Assembly (NCBI GenBank): GCA_020809705.1
Contig: CP085827.1
Span: forward strand, 1,178,001-1,242,000
DNA: 64,000 nucleotides
Origin: Calonectria ilicicola
Lineage: Eukaryota > Ascomycota > Sordariomycetes > Hypocreales > Nectriaceae
Direction of reading: 5' to 3'
Shown: one piece after another, positions 55,446 through 64,000 of the stretch
Position numbering within the stretch: the stretch's first letter is position 1
Layout of the letters: the number at the start of each line of letters is the position of its first letter
Program-made: the position numbers and the translations under genes
The notes under the pieces: model-generated
Database searches by the model: none
Told to the model about the DNA's origin: nothing
The model's input: the letters and a program-made list of their open reading frames with translations, nothing else

Positions 55446-57013
55446 TCAACTCATAACGCCGGTACCTTGACTGCTTCTTTCACTAGAACGCTTTCTACTA
55501 AACGCACTCCAAAATCCTGAATCCAAACTATATGTATCTGCCTTAACCATATCTCTCCCCGCTACGATCCTCCGTAGTCCTTGAGCAAGGAGTGTGAAGG
55601 AATGTTGTTGTGTTCTTAGTTCATGCTCATCGTACCATCCAACCAAGTGCCTAAAGGTATTATCAAAGGAGCCTTGTTCATGGTACATAGAAGATGGCCG
55701 CTTTATCTTCAGGAGGTATCGAGTGTACCATGGGAGATATCTGAGCGAAGGGCTGTCTGGGGCAGCATCATCATCATCCCACATTTCAGTCCCCCACCCT
55801 ACGCCTATGGCATTTATATTGGCATGGATAGTAACACCATCAGGAAGGCACAGCGGCGCACCCCGGTCAGTTAAGATGCGACCACTCACTCTCAAAGACA
55901 GTCTTTCAGGTGGAACGCCGGTACGTTCCCAAATCTTATCCAGTATTTCATGAACTATCGGCGTGCACTCGAAAGTGAAAGCGTGTGTCCGTTCATTTGG
56001 ACCTTTCACAAACACCTGGTGCAGACGACCTGTGTTGCTTCCGTCGATAAATGGACTCTTATGATTTTTGTGCTTTATTTCGTCGTTGCGCCGACTTGTC
56101 TCGTTATTACAAAGCGATCTTACAGAGATTAAATCGGTAGTGTTGCGGGCATCAGCCTTATCTCGTATATTGTTTAGTTTTGCAGTGACAATGGATCTGG
56201 CCGTTTTGTAGGATGCTCCTGTTTCTTCTGATACTCCAGTGGAACTGACAACAATGCTTTGGGGCAGGTCATAAGTTGAGCGCTCCCATGTAGCTTTGGA
56301 GATGATCGAGTCTGCTCCGCGAGTGACACGGCGGATCGTTGACCTATAATTGTCTACGATAATATCATGGTCCGCTTGCAGTTCTTCTGTGGCATTTAGG
56401 CGGATCAGCAGATTGGTTACCATCGACTTGAGCTCCAGCACCTCCTTCTCTATCCGTTTCGTTGCTAGGTCGGTAAAACTGGTGTTAACTCTGATTGGGC
56501 AGTCTAGTTAGCAAACGACGCGCTGAAACTTTAGAATAAAGAGAGATCTGAGATGCCCTAAGAGTCAACGTACAAGTTTGCCATTGCGATGGCGACGCTC
56601 AGGGTAATTTTATGAGCGACGAGTTGCTCTCGCCACTGCTTTACATCTGTTTCTTTGAAGTGTAACCTAACACTTGTCCACTTTGCCAAATTTTGTTCAC
56701 CGCGATCCCCCTTGATAAACTCGTTGACCAACATCTGCAGCTCTTTCAGAACAGAAATAGAATTTGTCAAGACATCTCTCAAATCGGCTGCGACGACGCG
56801 ATGTAAAACGCCCATTGCGTTTTCTTCGTCATCAAGATAACTCGACAGAGTTCCAAGCACTGAGAACATTGCTCTAGTATCGGATGAAACGGCTTTGATG
56901 TGCACTGGGGCTGCACGAATAGAGTTAACGGCACCACAGATGGCCATGGACAGCTGGTATGCTGTACCAAGTAGACCGATTAGATTTGCAACCATATCCG
57001 CCGCGTCGGCCAT
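55446..57013 (-). CDS. Helo-like/STAND N-terminal domain protein with a ubiquitin-like domain
   Basis: Two exons (57013-56574 and 56490-55446, intron 83 nt) give 494 residues. Residues 1-150 (MADAADMVANLIGLLGTAYQ..., with SVLGTLSSYLDDEENA and a run of amphipathic helices) resemble the fungal N-terminal domain of STAND/NLR proteins (Helo-like). The middle is helical. Residues about 302-375 (HQVFVKGPNERTHAFTFEC, then GVPPERLSLRVSGRILTDRG and LPDGVTIHANI) follow the beta-grasp ubiquitin pattern, with an I-x-K/E helix and a PP-x-x-x-L loop, but without a terminal Gly-Gly. No NACHT, WD or ankyrin repeats follow. Such proteins may act in self/non-self recognition or in signalling; the role is inferred. 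The start at 57013 is the first ATG of the frame. Confidence 0.75.
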
Positions 57014-57931
57014 TTTGATGGGAAGATCGAGAAACCGCACTAGTGGTGCTTCTTGAGCTCATCTTGGCTTCAGTATAGGAGATGAAAGAAGAGAGTATTG
57101 GGCAAAGGTTACGGTAGTAGAAAAATCGCCGTGAGGCAAACATGGGACGCCAGCACAGCCACAAAGAATATTGCGAACCACTCCTTGTGAATGGATGGAG
57201 TGGCACGCGGGTCGCAAAAAAGTGGCACCCCATCAGAGAAAGTGAAGACTTATGGACAGAATCAGGCAGCATGTGTCAACCTCTAATCTAGATCAGAGCT
57301 GAGTGGAAATTTATGTCAACTTCCTTTGGTGTGCTTTTTTTAGTAGCCTGAGGTACTCCCATCTAGCAAGGCGTGTAAGCGGAACTAGATAACGGCCATC
57401 CTGAGACCAGACCGCCATTGTGACTGGTTGCGCACATCGGACAAGTTCAATGCTTCACCCCGTCACTAGGAGTTGCGTTAAGTAGCCGTTCTAGTACTGA
57501 AGCTGAGCTTATGAAGTCACTTCAGCAACCAGAATGAGCTCAGTTAAGTATCGCTGCACTCAAAGATGCAACCAATCCGTAAAATCTTACTACATTAAAA
57601 CCCTCAGACTGTTTGCTTAACAATCATTGAAATTGCAATTCTCGGGGTGAGACAAGGCTTACAGTCTTGAATTGACGTTTTAATATGGCACTCAAGTTCT
57701 TGTATGTCGAGACGATGTTCATTTCACAACCGGAACTACGGAGCTACTAATGAGGGTTGTAAGAGGCGATTTCAGGCCAAAATCAAGGCTTCTCGCAATT
57801 TTTCGGCGAAGTGCCTAAGCGAACAAGCTCTTACCAACGGAGCTGCACTTCGCCATCATTTTCTAGTAGCACGGATACATCTGTAGCAATATCACGGCTA
57901 GAATGACATATGGCAGAGGTTTCATTAAATG
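57014..57931. other. Intergenic region
   Basis: 918 bp between the Helo-like gene start and the stop of the next minus-strand gene. No open frame of note and no recognised repeat. Confidence 0.5.
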
Positions 57932-59365
57932 CTATCCCAATGGTACATACATATTTTCTGTGTACAATATTCCAAGGACTTCCCCTTCCATGCTCATGTT
58001 GAAAATCTGGTCTTGAATAATCTGCCACCGGTAGTACATGTGACCTTGATCATCAGCTTCGGACGGGATTTCATCTCCTACTTTATTCCAGCCGATTAAA
58101 TCTGCTTCTTCTGGTAATAGGTCCTGGACTGTCACAAAATTACCACCTTCGAAAAGCACCAACGACACTACTCCTTCTGTCTTGAGATTGGGAATAAACT
58201 CCATTTCGAGACTCATTTGGGCAGATTCCATGCACCTGTGATAGTCTTGGACCACCATTGTGCGGGGCTCAGGGATCCGCTCGCGAAGAAATGCATATAA
58301 GCCGGCCAGAGATGTGTCCTTGAAGCCCGACCCTACTGTCTTGATGAGAAATTCCGCGATTAATGGGGTCGCTGATTTAATTTTCTCCCAGCGATCCGCA
58401 CCAAAAAAGCCGACGAGGTATGCTTTTGAAAGCCAAGACATGTCGCTTCTCTCATTTGGAACGTATTTTGTGTGGTACCTCTTTGTGAACTCATCGGAGA
58501 ATTTCAGGTTGTTTAAAATGTTGCTGAAGGATTCCTCCACTGAAGAAAAGGATGATCGCACGGGCTTACTCTGGTACTTTGTACTTCTAAACTTCTCAAT
58601 CTCTTCCCTGGCTATCCTTTTTATGTCTTTCGTTATGCTCAAAACGTTGCCGTCGGATGTATCGTCTTTATATCGAAGGCCATCAATGATGTAATTATAC
58701 AAAAAGTCATCCAAGTACTGTTGAAATCTACTATTTTGAAGTTTTATTGCTTTTAAATCTTGCTTAGGAATTTCGGAAGCCATTCCGAGGAGTCCGTCAC
58801 GATCCTTGTCACAATTTTGCCGAATTGCTAAACCGCGTATTCGATGATATGCACGATGCTGCCGGATGGCTTCTGCCCGTTTGCCGAGGTCGGTTGAGGC
58901 CAGAAGAGGGCCACGTTGTTCATTTTCTTCCTTTTTAAGCGGTAACCGGTCTGTATCTGTGGATTGCTGGGTCTCGGCCTCTGTGGCAAACAGGGTGGGT
59001 TTTTTGCGTGCCGGTGTGGTAGATTCACCGTGTACATGAGTCAGCCCGCCATGATAAAAGTCAAAATTAGGGTGGGCATCGCCGGCGAATGATCGTTTGC
59101 GCTTGGGGGGTTGTTGTTGTTGTTTTTCTTGTTCTGTAGCATCATGGTGTGTCGAGGGGTTATTTGGTAGTGGTGGTGCTGGTTGTGATTGTGATTGTGA
59201 TGGCAGAAGCAGTGGTAGTGGTAATGATAATGGTAATGGTAACGGTGGTGGTGGTGGTGGTGGTTGGGCCGTCACGCGTAAAATCTCGGGCGCAATCTCG
59301 TGCTGGTGCTGGTTCTGGTGGTGCTGGTATTCCTCGTTTGCGGGCGGCGACATGGTTGTCATCAT
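57932..59365 (-). CDS. Unrecognised protein with low-complexity N-terminus and conserved-looking C-terminal domain
   Basis: One exon; the first ATG, at 59365, gives 477 residues. Residues 20-90 are low complexity: His/Gln-rich, then PPPPPPPLPLPLSLPLPL, SQSQSQ and KQQQQPPKRKR, the last a possible nuclear localisation signal. These are encoded by GGT and GATTGT microsatellites at about 59180-59265 on the plus strand. From about residue 160 the composition becomes that of a folded, alpha-rich domain (AIRQHRAYHRIRGLAIRQNCD, SRFQQYLDDFLYNYIIDGLRY, SWLSKAYLVGFFGADRWEKI, AGLYAFLRERIPEPR, GILYTENMYVPLG). I do not recognise the family. The frame is open upstream to 59551 without an ATG. Confidence 0.8.
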   Translation of the reverse strand: MMTTMSPPANEEYQHHQNQHQHEIAPEILRVTAQPPPPPPPLPLPLSLPLPLLLPSQSQSQPAPPLPNNPSTHHDATEQEKQQQQPPKRKRSFAGDAHPNFDFYHGGLTHVHGESTTPARKKPTLFATEAETQQSTDTDRLPLKKEENEQRGPLLASTDLGKRAEAIRQHRAYHRIRGLAIRQNCDKDRDGLLGMASEIPKQDLKAIKLQNSRFQQYLDDFLYNYIIDGLRYKDDTSDGNVLSITKDIKRIAREEIEKFRSTKYQSKPVRSSFSSVEESFSNILNNLKFSDEFTKRYHTKYVPNERSDMSWLSKAYLVGFFGADRWEKIKSATPLIAEFLIKTVGSGFKDTSLAGLYAFLRERIPEPRTMVVQDYHRCMESAQMSLEMEFIPNLKTEGVVSLVLFEGGNFVTVQDLLPEEADLIGWNKVGDEIPSEADDQGHMYYRWQIIQDQIFNMSMEGEVLGILYTENMYVPLG

Positions 59366-59956
59366 GATTTTTGGGCGGCGCCAAGATGCATCTGATGGCA
59401 CCGGTGAACGGGTGACCGGTGACCAGTGGTGACCAGTGGTGACCGGTGGCCGGATAATAAAGATTTGCAGGGAATGGGCGATGGCAGCGGGTCGCAGATC
59501 GTCTGATGGTGCCGGGATGCCCTGTGGTCTGCCCCGATGCAGACAACTCACCTTAGCTTGTCCAGATCGCTGTGAGCTATCGCTGTGAGCTATCGCTTGC
59601 TATCGCCCACTCGCTCGCTGTGCCGCACTGCCATGCTGCCTCCCTGCCTCCCCGAGCTTGCTAGCTTAGCTCGCTGCGCCCCCCGGCTGCCTTTGTGCTA
59701 CAATGTCGGTCGCTCACCGGCCGTGTGGCTCAACCAACCATGGCCCGGCAGTCAGGTTAAGCGACATGTGTGTCTTACCACGACGAGCCGTGGCTGAAAC
59801 ACCGGTCAGTAAACAGAGCCCCGCACACACACCCAGCCAGCTGCTAGCTACCTAGCTAGCTTGCACACAGCGCACCACAGCGCGCCTCACCTCAGCTCTC
59901 ACGGCCAACGAACCACGCCTGAAAACAATCTTAATCTTTCCACAAAACCCGCCATC
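59366..59956. other. Divergent promoter region with short tandem repeats
   Basis: 591 bp between two divergent genes. It holds a 10-bp tandem repeat (listed separately), GAGCTATCGCT repeated at about 59573-59600, and CTAGCTACCTAGCTAGCTTGC near 59843. The second half is G+C-rich. No gene is supported. Confidence 0.5.
59410..59452 (+). repeat. 10-bp tandem repeat GACCAGTGGT
   Basis: About four units (GACCGGT, GACCAGTGGT, GACCAGTGGT, GACCGGTGGC) in the promoter between two divergent genes, 45-87 bp upstream of the minus-strand ATG. Confidence 0.7.
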
Positions 59957-60991
59957 ATGACCTCCGAGCCCAAGGTCGCCGGCATGCGTCCCTCAGAAGA
60001 CGACATCCAGCAAAAGCCCTGGAAATACATTGGATACCAGGGATACTCCAACTTTATCGCGTCCACAGACGACCTGGCCATCTACAGGCGCTTCAACGCT
60101 TTGAACACACGTGTCGCCCTGCGCCTGCAGGACGAGATCGCCGCCCTCGAGGAGGAGCTCAACCAGCTGGACCAGCTCTACAGCCAGAAGGAGGCTGATG
60201 ATTTTCACAATGGAACAATCAGAAATGACATGGGAGACCGCATGTCCGTCTTGGAATCCATTTCAGACAAGCTGTACCGTTACAGTCAGTCCATTCCATT
60301 CCATCCACCATCATCTCCATCATGATTGCATCCCCCTATCCGCCATCCCCACATCACCGCCACCACCACTGACCCGCCATACACAGACAAGTTTATGCTC
60401 CAACAATCCAGCATAAAGAAATACTCCAGGCCCAAGTTCCAAGACGTGCGCAGCTTGCGAAATTGGCACTTCAACCACGACCTCATCGCCATTGCAGATG
60501 AGGAGCGTAAGTATCTTGACTATGAAGATGATCTCATTTCCATCGTCCAGCGCGATGAAACCCCACTAGGGCAGCTCATCGACAGCTCACCTCGCCTGCA
60601 CACCATGAGATTTTGGAACCGCCGACCAGAACAAGCACGAGGCCGCTCGGACAAGGGCAGCAACCTCTTTGCTTCAACTCTCATCATTTTGGTCGGCATG
60701 GGTATGCTGATTTCCCCAATCTGGGTTCTTGCACTCCTAGATGACATGAAATCTAAGTTAACTACCATCACCCTGTACATCCTTTCATTTCTCTTCATTC
60801 TCTCTCTTTCGATGGTCTCCAGGCCGTTTGAGGTCCTTGGAGCCACTGCTGCGTAAGTTTACTTCTGCATAATCCACTAATGAAGGTGCAAGCAAGGGAA
60901 GCTGTTCACTGACACGTTTACCATTAGATATGCTGCCGTCCTGATGGTCTTTGTTCAGGTTGACATGCAAGGGAAATTTATTAGCCATTAA
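59957..60991 (+). CDS. DUF6594-family membrane protein
   Basis: Three exons (59957-60284, 60387-60852, 60928-60991) encode 285 residues. The N-terminal PWKYIGYQGYSNFIASTDDLAIYRRF, followed by a coiled-coil-like NTRVALRLQDEIAALEEELNQLD and then RDVRSLRNWHFN-like DVRSLRNWHFNHDLIA, is the family signature. Three hydrophobic helices end the protein: LIILVGMGMLISPIWVLAL, TITLYILSFLFILSL and an AAYAAVLMVFVQV helix split by the last intron. The family is fungal, common in expanded copies, and has no established function. The last exon of 20 codons is needed to complete the third helix. Confidence 0.9.
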
Positions 60992-61508
60992 GGAGGGATG
61001 CGTAAAGTGTGTCCGCTTATTTAATATCGTTGTGAATTATTAGGAACTGTACATGTCGGAGCAATATGTGGGTATGGAATCTCGGTGCCAGTCATCAAAT
61101 TTTGGGAAACTACGGTCCGTCATGTATTGTAGCATCGCATCCCATCGGGGATCGTCATGTATCTTGGGTGAGATCTGTGAATCGTTTGAGCGGTTTAGGT
61201 CGGATGCCCTGATTTTTTAGACTTTTAGGTTTAGAACGAGCAGCGTTGTCTGCTACAGAGTAATCTGACCATCACATGTCATTTCAAATGCATTCATTTC
61301 ACAAGAGATCCAGCCAGTTTCACCTTTAAGGAAGAAAACTCCCAGCATCAGCATATTCATGATGGATTGCTGTAAAGGATTTGATATATTAAAACAAAAG
61401 AAAAGACCAATCAATATGGGTATTCGCTAATAGTACATATAATTCTATAGTCGTGCTTTTGTGTCCATCTAGTCTATTCTTATGACCCGTGAGCATTCCA
61501 CAAGACAA
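60992..61508. other. Spacer between convergent genes
   Basis: 517 bp of A+T-rich DNA between the DUF6594 and Ost-alpha-like genes, probably 3' UTRs. Nothing else seen. Confidence 0.5.
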
Positions 61509-62932
61509 TTACATCCTGTATTCGTTGCCAACGGGCTCATATACGCCTTGGTTTTCTTGGCTTCGCAAACTTCGCTGCTTCCTGCTCTCAGCTTGCATCT
61601 GTAGACCAAAGACAAGTGCCTCGATGATCTCCTTTGGGTTCCACATCTCCAAAAGGGCCCAAAGACCGAGAGACCCACCCTGGTAGGTCTGAGGCATGTA
61701 GGCCTCCACATCTCCGGCTAGAGGCCTTTGGGCGTCTTTGCTTCCGAGAACGTAGGGTCTGTGCGAGTATGCGTAGTGAAAGAAGAGTGACAGGGGCACC
61801 ATCTCGATGCAGACGAGCAGGGCTGGGATCCCAATGTTGTAATCAGGCCAGGTCATGGTATCTGTAGGGTCCAGGACTCCCTGGTCGCGCAAAATCCAGA
61901 AGATGATCTACCACCAGATTAGAATTAACAGTTACTCAAAAGCCATTTAAATTGTTTACTTACACCCTCAACAAATGTTAAAAAGACGACCAGCTTGAAC
62001 GCCACAAATTTGGCCAGGGGCTTGTGATTGGCAAGGCTGGATTTTAGCTGCATGAAAAATCTCAAGACTGCTAGGACTGCAATGGCAAGCGAGATCTTGA
62101 CAGCTGCGTTCAACTTTGCACGGTTAGTCGCCGCAGATAGCTCAAAGCTTGCATAAACTTACCCAGGCTCGAGCAAAGTGTGCGCTACTCTCAAACTGGC
62201 AGTAAACACCAGCTGCTTGAGTAATGTCGGTTAAGATTGCGACTAGTAGAGCCACGACGGGATACTGGAAAATAAGAAGCCACATGCGCTGTTTTGAGCA
62301 TTAGCATATGCCCAGCTGAATCAACCCAAGGTTTTGTGGCTTACTCGGTACCACTCCAGTCCATCCTGCGCTCCCTTTGATGATTTCTTGTTCTTGATTT
62401 CTAGTGCAGCAAAGAAGACGTCTCTGTGCTGTTCGCTCGGCGAAACAAACTCGCAGAGCAGGAGGAAAAACGTGCTCAGGCAAATGGACTGGATAAACTC
62501 CTCCCAAGGGTAGATGTATACTTCAGCTCGAGGGAGGCAAACGCTCAGGAAGGAAATTATCGACCAAAATGGGATAAGTAGAGAGATTCGCAAAATTCTA
62601 GAAACAATGTGAGTTGTGTTGTTCTCTATGAGTGCAGTACTAAGACGGCCTACTTGATTTGCTCGTTGCTCTTGCTCATATGTGTTGCATGGAGAATCAT
62701 GAGAATAAAAATCACGACGCAAGCGAAAGCTGCACAGCTTCCAGACAAGATCATGTTGAAGGTGTGAAACGACATGTTGCCAATGAAGGGCTTTGATGCA
62801 TCTGAAGGATTGGTTAGTCTTCCGTCGAATAATCCAGTACTGCCATGGCGCACCTTCGGCGAGAGATTCTGTATGGCAGACATGTGTGTCTGAGTCGGAA
62901 TCGCTGCTGCCAAATAGTGATCTGATATTCAT
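61509..62932 (-). CDS. Organic solute transporter Ost-alpha/TMEM184-family membrane protein
   Basis: About six or seven exons on the minus strand. They start MNIRSLFGSSDSDSDTH and continue across the first intron as SLAEDASKPFIGNMSFHTFN. Further exons carry IFILMILHATHMSKSNEQIK, then ILRISLLIPFWSIISFLSV followed by EFIQSICLSTFFLLLCEF, an LLIFQYPVVALLVAILTDITQ helix, KPLAKFVAFKLVVFLTFVEG, and IPALLVCIEMVPLSLFFHYAY. The NEQIKI, F.QYP and K...F...K..VF.TF motifs are those of the Solute_trans_a (DUF300) family, with seven membrane helices. Animal members transport steroid conjugates; fungal functions are unknown. The C-terminal tail (QAESRKQRSL..QGVYEPVG) is cytoplasmic. Confidence 0.9.
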
Positions 62933-63560
62933 CTTGTATGATGATTCTAATGAATTGATCCCGTAAAGTGAGTGTTGAGGTATTGCCGCTTGGATAGTTG
63001 TTCCTGAGATAACAATGAATTGATGATGTGAAAAAATCGTGAACCAAAGCGAGGCTATTCATACTTATATATTGGCCTTGTCTCACTTGGAATGCACCGG
63101 ATCTACAAACGCCGACTTTCCAAGCTTCGAATTGATTTACGAATTGGATTAGCGTTGTGACCGCAGCAGCAATGGATTTGCGCCAAGCCACCTCAGCTCG
63201 CATGGAAACGGCATTTCACATCCGACGAAATCCACTGTAAACTAGTATCTGATTGGCTGGGACGCGCCCTGTGGGTTCGAAAGGACTTCCTAATGGGGAA
63301 TGGGCTGTCTGATAAGGCTGACGCCAAATGGCGGTCTTTGAGGACCAGGGGCTCGGTCTTCCCAGCCAACCCGACTGATCATATTCTACTCCTGATAATC
63401 TCATCTATAACAGGAACCGCGATCCATATTTCAAGGGTTTTGAGCTAAAAATTCTAGTGTAAATATTTTATGTTGTAGGACATTGCAACTAATTCAACAC
63501 CAAAGTTACTCTTCACGATAGCGCTAAAGCCTAATTAACTTAATAAAGACAAGACCGTAG
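62933..63560. other. Intergenic region
   Basis: 628 bp containing the promoter of the Ost-alpha-like gene and the 3' flank of the next gene. A CCAATCAG box lies on the minus strand near 63251-63258. No gene. Confidence 0.5.
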
Positions 63561-64000
63561 TCAAGTCAGGCCGCTTCCCTCTGACGGGCGGCAGATATAT
63601 GGCTGGTATCCATCCATCTCTGTCAATGCATCCGTGTTTATGCCAGCCAGTGCTTCTATAGGAATCTTTCTCTTTCCTGGATATTTATTCAGGCCTTGCA
63701 ATATCCCAATGTCGTTGGCCATTCTCAATAACACCTTTCTAGCCATGATCCTGTCCTGTCTGGGAACAAGGGGGACCATATAGGTGTTGGCCAAAGGCCA
63801 CACCAGCCGTATTCCATCGATACCACCGGTCGATGAACTTCGGTTGTGATCTGGCGAGCTGCCGCCCCAGGATCTAGGCAACATTTGGACAATCTCCCCT
63901 GATGCCCATGCGATTGCATCTCGGCAATCGCTACGACGCTGTTCCAGCATATCAGGCTGAAATGGAGAATCAGTCGCGTGCTCGACCAAGTTGGACAGCA
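63561..64000 (-). CDS. C-terminal part of a probable Zn2Cys6 transcription factor, cut by window edge
   Basis: The frame is open from the window end to the stop at 63561, 146 codons. GIRLVWPLANTYMVPLVPRQDR, followed by RKVLLRMANDIGILQG, resembles the C-terminal end of many fungal Zn2Cys6 regulators, where a G.R..WPL....... segment precedes a helix with a G.....A motif. The DNA-binding domain would lie beyond the window, so the assignment is tentative. Nothing in the frame suggests damage. Confidence 0.55.
   Translation of the reverse strand, partial: LSNLVEHATDSPFQPDMLEQRRSDCRDAIAWASGEIVQMLPRSWGGSSPDHNRSSSTGGIDGIRLVWPLANTYMVPLVPRQDRIMARKVLLRMANDIGILQGLNKYPGKRKIPIEALAGINTDALTEMDGYQPYICRPSEGSGLT

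Overview
The window is nuclear DNA of a filamentous ascomycete, most probably a sordariomycete of the Hypocreales. The evidence is short (about 45-80 nt) introns with CTAAC/CTGAC branch sites, fungus-only protein families (Zn2Cys6 regulators, DUF6594, Pth11-like receptors, AA9 monooxygenase with CBM1, UNC93-like transporter, LaeA-like methyltransferase) and one A+T-saturated island that looks mutated by RIP. The species cannot be named from the sequence alone. No tRNA, rRNA or CRISPR array was found.

Left arm (1-9.7 kb): the 3' end of an FAD-dependent oxidoreductase, an UNC93-like membrane transporter, a second complete oxidoreductase of the same family, a LaeA-like methyltransferase with nine exons, and a damaged Pth11/rhodopsin-like membrane protein. 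After a gene-free 2.7 kb comes a block on one strand (12.3-18.0 kb): an aldo/keto reductase, a D-galactonate dehydratase-type enolase-superfamily enzyme and a Zn2Cys6 regulator. It reads as a small sugar or sugar-acid catabolic cluster. A PEBP-family protein follows.

Middle (21-42 kb): secreted biomass enzymes (AA9 LPMO and PL1 pectate lyase, divergent), a ZIP zinc transporter, an HMT1-type ABC transporter, a microbial-type poly(ADP-ribose) glycohydrolase, an unusual bZIP protein with a C-terminal C2H2-like segment, and a chitin deacetylase with CBM18 modules at both ends. Intergenic distances are large, often 2-2.8 kb.

The island (44,741-55,411) is the most striking structure. It is bounded by about 54-bp terminal inverted repeats and a perfect 8-bp target-site duplication, so it is a single inserted DNA element. 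A complete LTR retrotransposon (46,613-54,354) is nested inside it. That element has 399-bp LTRs, a CTTTC target-site duplication and gypsy-type polymerase relics on the minus strand. Almost everything inside is saturated with stop codons and A+T, except for a few sharply defined G+C-normal patches and the terminal repeats.

Right arm (55.4-64 kb): immediately beside the island is a gene joining a Helo/STAND-type N-terminal domain to a ubiquitin-like domain. Then come an unrecognised low-complexity protein, a DUF6594 membrane protein divergent from it, an Ost-alpha/TMEM184-type membrane protein, and the 3' end of a probable Zn2Cys6 regulator cut by the window edge.
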